Shown piece after piece: positions 42,929 to 52,267 of a DNA stretch of 64,000 nucleotides (position 1 is its first letter; each line of letters starts with the position of its first letter). The stretch comes from Mucilaginibacter hurinus (GTDB lineage: Bacteria > Bacteroidota > Bacteroidia > Sphingobacteriales > Sphingobacteriaceae): assembly GCF_003324525.1 (NCBI RefSeq), contig NZ_QGDC01000003.1, positions 186,001-250,000 of the forward strand. The letters are read 5' to 3'. Under the pieces are notes generated by a model. The model made no database searches and was not told the origin of the DNA. It was given only the letters and a program-made list of their open reading frames with translations. The position numbers were made by a program, and so were the translations under genes.

Positions 42929-42998
42929 AACAAGTTACTTTTAACTTATTCTTCAAAGTTAGATATCCGCCTTTAGCGGGGTGATTAACAAAAGTTAA

Positions 42999-43634
42999 TT
43001 AATGCTTTTTGCCCTTTACAATCCGTTTTCTTATACGGCTTAATGATACCGGCGTTATACCCAGCATGGTGGCTATGTATTTATCAGGTATACGTTCTAC
43101 AACCGCTGGTTTATCCTTTAGCAGGCGCTTGTAGCGTTCTTCGGGGGTCAATAATATAAACGCTTCTACCCGGGCCAGTGAATCAGCCAGCATATTCAGG
43201 ATAAAAAAGTTGCGTGCTTCTGCAAACCTGGGGTTCTTGTCGAATATCTTTTGTGCAGCGTCATAATCAAGTTCAAGCAGCGTTGTATCTTCAACTGCCT
43301 GGTATGTGAGCCGCGACGGGCGTCGTAAAATTATGTTGTCATGCGAGGCAGCGAACTGGTCCTCCCAGCGTATAAGTATAGTAGCCTCTTCACCGTTCTC
43401 TTTAACAGTATAGCCGCGTATAAGTCCCTTCTTTATGTAAGCCAGCTTACTTGTTAAAGTTCCCTCCTTTATATATGTTTCGCCCGCGGCAAGATGCAGC
43501 GTTTTGGCCATACTAATCAACTGCATCAGGTCACTTAACTTAAGGTCTTTAAATAAGCTTAAGTAAAGCCTTATCTTCTCCGGATCAATCATATTAGCTA
43601 AACTAGTTATTTCCAACACGTTTTCAATAAACAT
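42999..43634 (-). CDS. Crp/Fnr family transcriptional regulator
   Basis: 211 residues if started at the ATG at 43634; an ATG at 43592 (MIDPEKIRLYLSLF) would give 197, close to the family norm, and I cannot decide. The cyclic-nucleotide-binding-like beta-barrel covers about 35-140 (LHLAAGETYIKEG..., IKKGLIRGY, ATILIRWED); the C-terminal helix-turn-helix lies in YIATMLGITPVSLSRIRKRI. cAMP-binding Arg/Glu are not obvious. It may regulate the divergent region (43635-43972) or a distant regulon. Confidence 0.88.
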   Translation of the reverse strand: MFIENVLEITSLANMIDPEKIRLYLSLFKDLKLSDLMQLISMAKTLHLAAGETYIKEGTLTSKLAYIKKGLIRGYTVKENGEEATILIRWEDQFAASHDNIILRRPSRLTYQAVEDTTLLELDYDAAQKIFDKNPRFAEARNFFILNMLADSLARVEAFILLTPEERYKRLLKDKPAVVERIPDKYIATMLGITPVSLSRIRKRIVKGKKH

Positions 43635-43972
43635 TTAAAATTAGCAGGTTTCCTTTATTCGCTTGGCTAATCATACTGAGTCAGGCTTCTAACGCTAAAA
43701 AAACTCAATAACAAGGGTTTCTTAACAAAGAAAGTGGCAGGATTTGGACCGATATTAAAAGTCAGTCGCCATTATTTCTAATATCTTTTTAATAAGTCCT
43801 GCTAGTCTCGCGCGGTGGGGTTGATGTTTTAGCTTCAATCGGCCATCCAGGCGCATGTTGCCCTCTTTTGTATTCTAATCATATTCTAATGACCATCTTA
43901 TTTCATTTTAATAGGCGCGGGGTAAAATTGTATTGTAAATAATTAAAGTTAAACCATGTAATCTACTGTGAA
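43635..43972. other. 338-base intergenic region between the Crp/Fnr-type and Usp-like genes
   Basis: Divergent genes start on both sides. It contains AT-rich stretches (GTAAATAATTAAAGTTAAACC before the plus-strand gene) and no gene or clear repeat. I find no exact TAnnTTTG with a well-spaced TTG; promoters for both genes must lie here but are not resolvable by eye. Confidence 0.4.
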
Positions 43973-44467
43973 ATGCAAACAATATTAATTCCCACAAACT
44001 TCAGTTTATTAAGCTTTGACTGTGTGCCGGCATTGTGCAACCAGTTTAAAGGGCAGGATTTCAAACTGATATTCATGCACATGTTTAAGCTATCAGATTC
44101 CATCACTGAACTACTGATGTTATCTAAACGCAGCCGTGACCATGAATATATTAGCGACGATTTTTATCAACGTTGCCGTGATATGCAGGCCAGGCACTCG
44201 CAAATAAAAAAGATACAAATAGAATTTGTTTACGGCAGTACACTTAGCCTCTTTAAAAATTTCATAGAGGCAAATGAAGTTACCCATGTACTTGACCAGG
44301 CCAATTGCGTTGCCGGAAAGATCAACAAATTGAGCATGGATACTGAGGTGCTGATAAAAAGGTCAGGCCTACCGGTGCTAAGCGTAGGTATACCATACGC
44401 TACACAAACCAAAACAGCTTACGTTGAAGCAGATCAAGAAGAGTTGCTAACAGAAATTTCTGTATAA
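43973..44467 (+). CDS. Universal-stress-like protein of unknown function
   Basis: 164 residues. The start TILIPTNFSLLSF... and the end SGLPVLSVGIPY match the first and last strands of the UspA fold, and VTHVLDQANCVAGKINKLSMDTEVLIKRS matches the region before it. The family G-2x-G-9x-G-S ATP-binding motif is not present, so it is a non-ATP-binding or divergent Usp. It lies 18 bases upstream of the bestrophin gene on the same strand, suggesting one transcript and a link to ion/pH stress. Confidence 0.7.
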   Translation: MQTILIPTNFSLLSFDCVPALCNQFKGQDFKLIFMHMFKLSDSITELLMLSKRSRDHEYISDDFYQRCRDMQARHSQIKKIQIEFVYGSTLSLFKNFIEANEVTHVLDQANCVAGKINKLSMDTEVLIKRSGLPVLSVGIPYATQTKTAYVEADQEELLTEISV

Positions 44468-44485
44468 ACACTAAAACTTAAAAAC

Positions 44486-45415
44486 ATGCTACTTAAAGAA
44501 AACATCCCGGTAAAATATACCTTCGGGAAGATAAAGACAGAGATAATACTGGTAACGGCTTATGCCGTGCTTATTGCCATATTGTATAATAATTTCCACT
44601 TTACGCGTATATCCATTCCGATAGCCGTACCCGCCATTTTAGGTACAGTGATATCATTGCTGCTGGCTTTTAAATCAAACCAGGCGTATGACAGGTGGTG
44701 GGAAGCGCGTACCATCTGGGGTGCTATCGTAAATGATACGCGCACTCTTACGCGCCAATTACTAACTTTTGTTGATACGCATTACGGCACCGGTGATGAA
44801 AGGGCATTTTGCGAGCGTGTTGCCAAAAGGCAAATAGCCTGGTGCCACAGCCTAAGCAAACACCTGCGTGGCGAAAACGCCATGGAGGGCATTGAACACC
44901 TTATTTGCAACGAGGATATGGATTATATTAAAAGATATAACAATGTCCCTTTAGGCCTGCTTGAACTACAGGGTACCGACTTGCGTAACGCCTTTAAACT
45001 GGGCTGGATTAATGAATACCAGCAGGTGAAAATGGACGAAACACTAACCAGGTTCTCAAACGAAATGGGCGGTTGCGAACGCATTAAAAACACTGTCTTC
45101 CCGGCTACATACAGTGTTTATATACACTTCTCGCTGGTATTGTTCATTATGATGCTTCCGTTTGGACTGATAGAGTACTTTGGAATTGTAGAAGTACCGG
45201 TAGTAATTGCCATAGCCTGTTCATTCTTTTTGATCGAAAAGATGGCCATCCATCTGCAGGACCCTTTTGAGAATAAACCAACTGATACTCCCACTACCAC
45301 GATATCAAAAAATATCGAGCGGGATATTAAGCAAATGTTGAAAGAGAACTACAGAAACGAAGAGATATCGGCGGGTGAATCGTATCGTAAAACAAAAATG
45401 TTTTACATACTGTAG
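44486..45415 (+). CDS. Bestrophin-family ion channel (YneE-like)
   Basis: 309 residues. Matches bacterial bestrophins: N-terminal AVLIAILYNNFHF helix, the AFKSNQAYDRWWEARTIWG block (the signature SFRTNQSYDRWWEGR-like region), WCHSLSKHLRG, and the C-terminal EDPF-like LQDPFENK segment. Bacterial bestrophins are pentameric channels, cation-selective in studied cases (KpBest). The C-terminal tail (DIKQMLKENYRNEEISAGE) is cytoplasmic. A strong terminator follows. Confidence 0.93.
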   Translation: MLLKENIPVKYTFGKIKTEIILVTAYAVLIAILYNNFHFTRISIPIAVPAILGTVISLLLAFKSNQAYDRWWEARTIWGAIVNDTRTLTRQLLTFVDTHYGTGDERAFCERVAKRQIAWCHSLSKHLRGENAMEGIEHLICNEDMDYIKRYNNVPLGLLELQGTDLRNAFKLGWINEYQQVKMDETLTRFSNEMGGCERIKNTVFPATYSVYIHFSLVLFIMMLPFGLIEYFGIVEVPVVIAIACSFFLIEKMAIHLQDPFENKPTDTPTTTISKNIERDIKQMLKENYRNEEISAGESYRKTKMFYIL

Positions 45416-45441
45416 CCCAGCCGGCCATACAACCCCTAATA

Positions 45442-45475
45442 AAAACCCCGAAGCTAATCTTCGGGGTTTTGTTTT
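45442..45475. terminator. Bidirectional rho-independent terminator
   Basis: AAAACCCCGAAG (45442-45453) pairs perfectly with CTTCGGGGTTTT (45459-45470) around the loop CTAAT, followed by GTTTTT. Serves the bestrophin gene and the convergent DUF2807 genes. Confidence 0.92.
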
Positions 45476-45511
45476 TCAACTTTTTGGACACCGAGTTCAA
45501 TGGTATGTAAG

Positions 45512-46222
45512 CTAGAAGCTGCTTATACTCCCGCTCCCGGATTTTGACTTTGAAACTTCTTTTGCACCGCCCGTATAGCGCACGCTTCCTGAACCTGAAA
45601 CGGATGCGTCAACCTTTACGCCGGCATTTACCTTTACATTGCCTGATCCGCTTACACGGGCTGATGTGGTTTCAGTTTTTAGGCCAACCCCGTTATAATT
45701 TCCGGATCCGCTAACGCTTACATTTGAAGTGGTGGCGCTGCCGGTAAGCTTCATATTACCTGAGCCAGAAATGCGCCCTTCCAATGTTTGCGCCTCCACT
45801 TTACCGGTTATGCTACCAGACCCGCTAACCGCCAGGTTTAATGTATTAGACCTAATACCGTCTTGAAAAAATATATTGCCAGACCCGGATACACCTACGT
45901 TATTAAGTTGTTTTGCCGAAACATATACAATAACCTTTTTATTGCTAAACACCCTGCCGCTTTTGGTTTTTGTATGGATTTTTAATGTTCCGTTTCGTAC
46001 CTCGGTAATTATGTATTCCATTACATCTGCCGGCGCGTCAATTTTAACCGATTCGGTAGAGCCTTGTTTAATATACACATCAAATGAACCGCCGGCTTCA
46101 ACCCCTGTAAAGCCTGAAACCTGCCGCTCTTCGGTTTGATAAGCCGACTCATTTGCGGAAACGGTTAGGCCGCTTCCGGCAATAATTACCGCAGCCAGGA
46201 TAATTTTAATAATTGATTTCAT
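45512..46222 (-). CDS. DUF2807 (head-GIN) exported protein, GSG(N/S) repeat version
   Basis: 236 residues with signal peptide (MKSIIKIILAAVIIAGSGLTVSA). The DUF2807 domain (about 40-236) is a repeated strand pattern in which seven turns carry GSG followed by Asn or Ser: VSGSGN, VSGSGS, ISGSGN, VSGSGN, VSGSGN, VSGSGS, SGSGS. Members are called putative auto-transporter adhesins with a beta-helix-like fold; function unknown. 57 bases separate it from an upstream paralogue (46280-46999), so the pair arose by tandem duplication and is probably co-transcribed. Confidence 0.88.
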   Translation of the reverse strand: MKSIIKIILAAVIIAGSGLTVSANESAYQTEERQVSGFTGVEAGGSFDVYIKQGSTESVKIDAPADVMEYIITEVRNGTLKIHTKTKSGRVFSNKKVIVYVSAKQLNNVGVSGSGNIFFQDGIRSNTLNLAVSGSGSITGKVEAQTLEGRISGSGNMKLTGSATTSNVSVSGSGNYNGVGLKTETTSARVSGSGNVKVNAGVKVDASVSGSGSVRYTGGAKEVSKSKSGSGSISSF

Positions 46223-46279
46223 AATTGGTTAGTTTTAGTTCAACTATACAGCATTCAATACTGTCAGTAGTAAATATTC

Positions 46280-46999
46280 TTATAATGCGGTGACATCACC
46301 GCTGCCAGTTTTCGATTTTAATATCTCCGTAGCACCACCGGTGTAATTAATGTCCCCTGAACCTATAACCGAAGCTTCGATTTTTTGGCTGGCGTTCACA
46401 CTCGCATCGCCCGAACCGGCTACCTTAACAGCTGTATTTACCGTAACAAGACCGCTGCCATCAAAATCGCCGGAGCCTGTAACTTTCACTGCCGAACTGT
46501 TGGCACGACCGGTGACTTTTATATCACCCGACCCGGCTATGCTGCTTTCAAGCGTTTGAACGTCTACCTTACCTTCAATATCGCCTGAACCGGTAACAGA
46601 AAGCTTGAGCGAATTTGATTTGATCCCACCTTCAAAAAAGATATCGCCCGATCCCGACATGGCTACACTGTTTAAATCTTTGGCAGAGATGTGGACAGTT
46701 ATATCGTTTTTATCCCAATTACGGCTATTGTACTGTTTATCTAAATATATCTTTAAAACGCCATCTTTCACTTCAGTAACGATGTGTTTTAGTATATCAT
46801 CAGGGGCATCAACTTTTACTGATTCGTTTGACCCTTGTTTAATGTACACATCAAAAGGCCCCGCTACTGATATCCCATTAAAGCCTTTAAGGTTTCGGTC
46901 ATCGGTAGTACGGCGGGTTTGAAAGTGGTTATTGGCTTTAGCAAAAACCGAGTAACCGGTAAGCAATAAAGTGCAGATAATAATATTGGCTAATTTCAT
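46280..46999 (-). CDS. DUF2807 (head-GIN) exported protein, GSGD repeat version
   Basis: 239 residues, paralogue of the next gene (same opening FDVYIKQGS(T/N)ESVK(I/V)DAP). After a signal peptide near residue 22 the DUF2807 repeats carry Asp after every GSG: MSGSGD, VTGSGD, IAGSGD, VTGSGD, VAGSGD, VIGSGD, KTGSGD. Seven aligned Asp residues on successive turns could line a metal-binding face, which the paralogue lacks. The first of the tandem pair in transcription order. Function unknown. Confidence 0.88.
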   Translation of the reverse strand: MKLANIIICTLLLTGYSVFAKANNHFQTRRTTDDRNLKGFNGISVAGPFDVYIKQGSNESVKVDAPDDILKHIVTEVKDGVLKIYLDKQYNSRNWDKNDITVHISAKDLNSVAMSGSGDIFFEGGIKSNSLKLSVTGSGDIEGKVDVQTLESSIAGSGDIKVTGRANSSAVKVTGSGDFDGSGLVTVNTAVKVAGSGDASVNASQKIEASVIGSGDINYTGGATEILKSKTGSGDVTAL

Positions 47000-47115
47000 A
47001 ATGCAATTGTTATGTTACAAACTTTATGTATCAGACACCCTTGCGCCGCTAAACGTTGCATGCCATTGAAAAATAAGTAGCGAATATTACGGGAATAGCT
47101 TCAGGCATATAAGCG

Positions 47116-48786
47116 CTAGTCTTTCAAAAGACCGATATAAAAGTTAAAGGTATCCGCTTCAATATTATCTTTGGTCGCCCCGGGTATGTCAACAGGCGTA
47201 AATTTATTGTTGTTCAGCATTATTAGCTTGTATTCGCCTCCGGGTATTTTCACCCTTACCGGCATGGTAAAGTTGTCTACAAACGTTATCCAGCGCGCAG
47301 ATAACTTATCCTGATTTATTGCAAATTCAAGCACAGGAATAGTGCGATGATTCAGGTACTGATCAAACACCGTTGTAAGATCGATGCCTGCCTCTTTGTT
47401 TATATAATTTACTACATCACTATAGGTAACGGTTTGATGATAAAATGTTTTACCGAGGCCACGCAATATGTTTCGCCACTTTGCGTCATCATTAACAATG
47501 GTGCGTATCATATTTAATAACACTGCGCCTTTAGGATACATATCGCCCGAACCTTCTTTATTTACGTTATAAGGGCCCACTATGGCCTTGTCATTATCAA
47601 TGCCCGCACGTAAACCATAGATATATTCCTGTCCCTTTTGTTTACCCTGTGTGCTTTCGGTAAATAATCCTTCTGAGTACGTTGTAAAGCTTTCCTGTAT
47701 CCACATGTCGGCTATATCTTTTGCAGTAACGTTATTGCCAAACCATTCGTGCCCGGCTTCATGTACTATTATATAATCCCAGGCCAAACCTAAACCGGTG
47801 TTGCTTAGGTCGTGCCCCAAGTACCCTTTTTTGTATTGGTTGCCATAAGCAACTGCACTTTGATGTTCCATACCCAGGAACGGTGCATCCACTAGCTTAA
47901 AACTATCTTCATAAAATGGGTATGGCCCAAACCAATACTCAAATGCTTTAAGCATTGGTTTTACATCATCACCAAAATGCTTTTTTGCTTTACTAACATT
48001 GTAACTCAACACCCAATAATTTATATCCAGTTTTCCCTTTTCGCCGTTATAACTATCTTTTATATTAACGTAGTCACCAATATTTACGGCCACTCCATAG
48101 TTGTTGATAGGATTTGATACAAACCAGTCAAAGCGGGTATAACCATTCTTCAACCTGGTTACTTTGCGCAGGCGGCCGTTTGACACTTCTTTAAGACCGG
48201 TAGGTACACTGACGCTTATAAGCATACTGTCAACTTCATCGGCCTGGTGGTCTTTGTTAGGCCACCAGGCACTTGCCCCTAATCCCTGGCAAGCAGTAGC
48301 CACCCAGGGCCTGCCCAAAGAGTCTGTAGTGTAAACTACGCCACCATCCCAAGGGGCTCTTTTAGCAACAGTTGGATTACCCGAATAATACACGGTGAAC
48401 TCATCTTTTGAACCATTTACAATGGGTTGCGGAAAGGATACAAATACAGCGTTATAATCACGGTGAAACGGTAATTCTTTGCCTTTATAAATCACCTTAT
48501 CAACCTTCAAATTAGCAAACAAATCAAACTGAAGCCGAGTAAAGTTTTGCGTGGCAGTGAACTTAAACCGGTTACTGCCACTTATAAATTTTTTATCTAT
48601 ATCAAACTTAACATCCAGGTGATAATAGTTAATATCGTAGCAGGTACGAAAAGGCGTGAGGCTACCCCGCAAACTATCGGCACGTGTAAAAGTTTGCTCC
48701 TTATTAACCAGCAACTGAGCGCTGGCGGTAGCAAAGACGCACGTGAATGCTAATAATACTGTTAAAATTCGACGCATTTGTCCCAT
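47116..48786 (-). CDS. M1 family metallopeptidase (aminopeptidase N-like)
   Basis: 556 residues with a signal peptide cleaved near ASA|Q, hence exported. Zinc site: HEAGH at 342-346 and Glu365 in WIQESF, giving HExxH-x18-E exactly. The exopeptidase GxMEN motif appears as GMEHQSA (GMEH instead of GAMEN), so specificity may differ from aminopeptidase N. DYNAVFVSF and FAINQDKLSARWITFVDN are typical of Bacteroidota short M1 enzymes without the C-terminal ARM domain (full-length aminopeptidase N is about 870 residues). Single gene. Confidence 0.92.
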   Translation of the reverse strand: MGQMRRILTVLLAFTCVFATASAQLLVNKEQTFTRADSLRGSLTPFRTCYDINYYHLDVKFDIDKKFISGSNRFKFTATQNFTRLQFDLFANLKVDKVIYKGKELPFHRDYNAVFVSFPQPIVNGSKDEFTVYYSGNPTVAKRAPWDGGVVYTTDSLGRPWVATACQGLGASAWWPNKDHQADEVDSMLISVSVPTGLKEVSNGRLRKVTRLKNGYTRFDWFVSNPINNYGVAVNIGDYVNIKDSYNGEKGKLDINYWVLSYNVSKAKKHFGDDVKPMLKAFEYWFGPYPFYEDSFKLVDAPFLGMEHQSAVAYGNQYKKGYLGHDLSNTGLGLAWDYIIVHEAGHEWFGNNVTAKDIADMWIQESFTTYSEGLFTESTQGKQKGQEYIYGLRAGIDNDKAIVGPYNVNKEGSGDMYPKGAVLLNMIRTIVNDDAKWRNILRGLGKTFYHQTVTYSDVVNYINKEAGIDLTTVFDQYLNHRTIPVLEFAINQDKLSARWITFVDNFTMPVRVKIPGGEYKLIMLNNNKFTPVDIPGATKDNIEADTFNFYIGLLKD

Positions 48787-48917
48787 TCGTTATTATAGTA
48801 AACGCCGTTTAGCGTTTACCTGATGAATATTATGAGTTAGTTAATACAGCAAAGTACGTAATATCCCGCAGAATTACACGATTCAATATCTTAAAAAATA
48901 AATCATACACCGGTTAT

Positions 48918-48949
48918 AAAAAGAGACACCCTTCCGGGTATCTCTTTTT
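48918..48949 (-). terminator. Rho-independent terminator for the propeller lipoprotein gene
   Basis: AAAAAGAGA (48918-48926) pairs with TCTCTTTTT (48941-48949) and CACCC with GGGTA-type bases around a TTCC loop; on the minus strand it ends in TTTTT. 22 bases after the stop of 48971-50125. Confidence 0.75.
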
Positions 48950-48970
48950 ATATAGGCAATCAGCTTTTTA

Positions 48971-50125
48971 TTAATTGTTGAGTATAACCGAGTAAGGGAT
49001 ACGCACGCCTCTTAAGCGGTAATGGTCAGGGTTTGACCGGTAATTAACATGGCTCGGTATACATCCCGGGTAACCGTTAACAGCGTAGGTAAGCAATACT
49101 TCGTTTTTATCATTGATATATTCAGGGTGCAATATCGGTGCGTAGAAAAATGGATAGTGACCGTCAACCACATCATCAATAGTATAAATTACCTTATTTT
49201 TGGTAAACGGACCTATCGGGCTGTCAGCTGTGGCCAGGTATATACGTTTACCCTGATCGCAGCCTACGCTAAATTCAGTACTTACTAACACATATTTATC
49301 ACGAACTTTAGCTACATGACAGCCGCTCGACATTGCTTCGGCCACCCTTTTAGCTTTTGTTACATCGCTGGTAAACCTGCTGCCGTTCCAAAAAGTCCAC
49401 ACCGGCTTTTCGCTGGTAGCCTTAAAACGGGCCAGGAAGATGTCGTTATGGATAAATGTCATCCGGTTACCAAAGGTATATACATAGTCTGAATTAGGAT
49501 CTTTTATAAACGTATGCCCGAAGTTAATGCCATTGAACGGTGGCAAATGCCAATGGCCTACCGGCTTCATATCAGACAAGCGCACTTTAGATATCAAATC
49601 ATGCCCTACGTTTTCGAAACCAAAACCGCCGCCGCCTATTTCTCTAAGGTAAGCCGAATAAATATACAGGTAGTTGCCGGCGCGGTATCCGCTATTTGGC
49701 CATATAAACAGCTTGGTATCTTCAGTATTTTTCAAATAGCTTTTGGGGCTTTTACCTGTACCTATAAGGGTCTGCGTTTGGCGCCAGTCCCAGTTGCCCT
49801 TTGGTTGCAGCAAAGCAGCGTTACGCACCTGGAAAAGCCACGGTATGGTTCCGTCAGACTTCCGGTAATCATCAATATGGCTATCGCCCATCAGCCATAT
49901 TACTTTGCCATTACCCAAGTCAATACTAAACCCTGCGTCACTGGCTATGTGGCCGGTTTCGCGACGGAAGAAGTTGGTTACAACAGTATCTTTATAAGCA
50001 ACTGCAGAAGCATCAGTATGTTTAGCAACATTGTTCTTATCGGCTTTTAGTTCGTCTTTTTTACATCCCGCCAGGCCGGCCATCACCAATGAGAACAGGA
50101 AGATCTTGTGTGTAAATTTCAGCAT
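48971..50125 (-). CDS. Lipoprotein with predicted five-bladed beta-propeller (DUF5005/DUF4185-like)
   Basis: 384 residues with lipoprotein signal MLKFTHKIFLFSLVMAGLAG|C (lipobox LAGC, Cys about 21). The rest is strand-rich with repeated short aromatic and Asp motifs (IWLMGDSHIDD, FGHTFIKDPNSDYVYTFG, YVLVSTEF, DGHYPFFYAPILHPEY), a pattern of five-bladed propeller glycosidase-like proteins of the DUF5005/DUF4185 type. Catalytic acids cannot be confirmed by eye. Surface-anchored carbohydrate-related function is inference. Confidence 0.68.
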   Translation of the reverse strand: MLKFTHKIFLFSLVMAGLAGCKKDELKADKNNVAKHTDASAVAYKDTVVTNFFRRETGHIASDAGFSIDLGNGKVIWLMGDSHIDDYRKSDGTIPWLFQVRNAALLQPKGNWDWRQTQTLIGTGKSPKSYLKNTEDTKLFIWPNSGYRAGNYLYIYSAYLREIGGGGFGFENVGHDLISKVRLSDMKPVGHWHLPPFNGINFGHTFIKDPNSDYVYTFGNRMTFIHNDIFLARFKATSEKPVWTFWNGSRFTSDVTKAKRVAEAMSSGCHVAKVRDKYVLVSTEFSVGCDQGKRIYLATADSPIGPFTKNKVIYTIDDVVDGHYPFFYAPILHPEYINDKNEVLLTYAVNGYPGCIPSHVNYRSNPDHYRLRGVRIPYSVILNN

Positions 50126-50308
50126 AAAAATAAGTTATTGGTTAAAACAATAAGGTTTGTATATACAAATCTACAAAAAATATCGATTGCAGGATGACGG
50201 ATGGGTAATAATGTTGTTATAATAGTGCTGAGCGGATATAATTGCAACGGGAGTTTCTTTACCAAACGATATTTTTTAACTTTACCCACCAAATAAATAC
50301 ATTCTGCT

Positions 50309-51712
50309 ATGCAATATGATGTTATCGTTATAGGCTCGGGTCCGGGTGGTTATGTCGCTGCTATTCGCTGCGCCCAGTTAGGTTTAAAAACTGCCATTGT
50401 TGAAAAGTATAACACGCTGGGTGGTACCTGCTTAAATGTGGGTTGCATTCCGTCAAAGGCCCTGCTTGATTCATCTGAGCATTACTATAATGCAGCGCAT
50501 GCATTTAAAGGTCATGGCATTGAACTTAAAGACCTGAAGGTAAACTTTGGGCAGATGATAAAACGTAAAGAGGAAGTTGTAAATGCTAATACTGCCGGTA
50601 TTAGTTACCTGATGAAAAAGAACAAGATTGATGTACATAACGGCATCGGTTCATTCAAGGATAAAAACACCATTATCATCACCAAAAATGATGGATCAGC
50701 AACTGAAATTACTGCCAAAAATGTGATTATTGCTACCGGTTCAAAACCGTCTGCGCTGCCGTTTTTACAGCCCGATAAAAAACGCATTATTACATCAACC
50801 GAGGCATTATCGCTTAAGGAAGTACCTAAACATATGGTATTGATAGGCGGTGGCGTTATTGGCCTTGAACTCGGATCGGTTTACGCACGCTTAGGTGCTA
50901 AAGTCTCGGTTGTAGAGTTTATGGACAGCATAATTCCAACCATGGACAAGGGTTTAGGCCGCGAATTGCAAAAGGTGCTTACCAGGTTAGGAATGGAGTT
51001 TTACCTTGGTCACAAAGTTACCGGTGCAACAGTGAAAGGCAAAGAAGTTACCGTAAGTTTTGACAGTCCGAAAGGTGATAAAATGGAACTGACAGGCGAT
51101 TACTGCCTGCTGGCTGTGGGACGGGTTGCATATACCGAGGGTTTAGGTTTAGAAAATATAGGTATTACCGTTGAAGAACGCGGCCGTAAAATAACCGTTA
51201 ATGAGCACTTAGAAACGAGTGTTAAAGGTGTTTATGCCATAGGAGACGTTGTTAAAGGTGCCATGCTTGCCCACAAGGCCGAAGACGAGGGTACTCTTGT
51301 AGCCGAAGTTATAGCCGGGCAAAAACCGCATATCAACTATAACCTGATACCCGGCGTGGTATACACCTGGCCCGAAGTTGCCAGCGTTGGCTACACTGAA
51401 GAGCAGCTAAAAGAAAAAGGCACCAAATACAAAAGCGGTTCGTTCCCATTCAAGGCGAGTGGGCGTGCGCGCGCTAGCGGCGATCTTGACGGGTTTGTAA
51501 AGGTACTGGCGGACAGCGCTACTGATGAGATATTAGGTGTACACATGATAGGCCCGCGCGCTGCTGACATGATAGCCGAGGCGGTATTGGCCATGGAGTT
51601 CCGTGCATCAGCTGAGGACGTAACCCGTACCAGCCACGCCCATCCAACTTATACCGAAGCCATGCGCGAAGCGTGCCTGGCAGCGACAGAAAACCGCGCG
51701 ATACATATTTGA
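50309..51712 (+). CDS. lpdA: Dihydrolipoyl dehydrogenase (E3)
   Basis: FAD-dependent E3 of 2-oxoacid dehydrogenase and glycine cleavage complexes. 467 residues: FAD-binding GSGPGGYVAA, redox disulfide Cys41/Cys46 in CLNVGC, NAD-binding GGGVIGLELGS, second FAD motif YAIGDVVKGAMLAHKAEDEG, and the catalytic dyad His445/Glu450 in HPTYTEA. Stand-alone, without E1/E2 genes here; may serve several complexes including GcvP (26513). Confidence 0.97.
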   Translation: MQYDVIVIGSGPGGYVAAIRCAQLGLKTAIVEKYNTLGGTCLNVGCIPSKALLDSSEHYYNAAHAFKGHGIELKDLKVNFGQMIKRKEEVVNANTAGISYLMKKNKIDVHNGIGSFKDKNTIIITKNDGSATEITAKNVIIATGSKPSALPFLQPDKKRIITSTEALSLKEVPKHMVLIGGGVIGLELGSVYARLGAKVSVVEFMDSIIPTMDKGLGRELQKVLTRLGMEFYLGHKVTGATVKGKEVTVSFDSPKGDKMELTGDYCLLAVGRVAYTEGLGLENIGITVEERGRKITVNEHLETSVKGVYAIGDVVKGAMLAHKAEDEGTLVAEVIAGQKPHINYNLIPGVVYTWPEVASVGYTEEQLKEKGTKYKSGSFPFKASGRARASGDLDGFVKVLADSATDEILGVHMIGPRAADMIAEAVLAMEFRASAEDVTRTSHAHPTYTEAMREACLAATENRAIHI

Positions 51713-51811
51713 TAAGAACCGGCGTTTTTTAATTCCCGGAGTTGGATAGCGTTAAATAGGCTGTTGTGATTTTTTTCAAGTAGTCCGGGTAAAATAAGTT
51801 CACAAGTACTT

Positions 51812-52252
51812 ATGGCAGCGTTACAAAATGTAAGTATTATAATTGCCACCGTAGTAGTTATGGAGATATTCTCCTGGGCTATACATAAATATCTGTTTCA
51901 TGGCGTGCTTTGGTTTATTCATAAAACCCATCACCAGCATCGCCATGGATTTCTTGAATTAAACGATGTTTTTAGTATAGGCTTTACCGCGCTGGCTTTA
52001 TGGTTAATGTGGCTTGGACATGTTACTTTAGACTACCGCTTTTGGATAGGTACCGGCATCAGTTTATACGGCATCATCTACTTTATTTTTCACGACTGGT
52101 TTATCCATAACCGCTTAAAGGCATTTAAAAGCACTAACCGCTACTTATTAGGTATACGCCGGGCACATAAAATTCATCATAAGTCCACCGAGAAATGGCC
52201 TTCCGAAGAATTTGGGTTACTATGGGCGAGTTGGAAATGGTTTAAAAAGTAA
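51812..52252 (+). CDS. crtZ: Beta-carotene hydroxylase (CrtZ-like)
   Basis: 146 residues, di-iron membrane hydroxylase adding the 3/3'-hydroxyl groups of zeaxanthin. The four His motifs of CrtZ are visible: HKYLFH, HKTHHQHRH, FHDWFIH and HKIHHK, with four hydrophobic segments. Length matches bacterial CrtZ. It lies about 4 kb from the crtI/crtB genes, with murB and a sigma factor in between, so it is not in the crtB operon. The upstream gap to lpdA is 99 bases. Confidence 0.88.
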   Translation: MAALQNVSIIIATVVVMEIFSWAIHKYLFHGVLWFIHKTHHQHRHGFLELNDVFSIGFTALALWLMWLGHVTLDYRFWIGTGISLYGIIYFIFHDWFIHNRLKAFKSTNRYLLGIRRAHKIHHKSTEKWPSEEFGLLWASWKWFKK

Positions 52253-52267
52253 GTTCCCAGCTAATGC

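Noticed and set aside
45876..46139. Plus-strand frames within the DUF2807 genes
   Set aside because: They mirror the repeated GSG codons of the opposite strand; no signal or family match.
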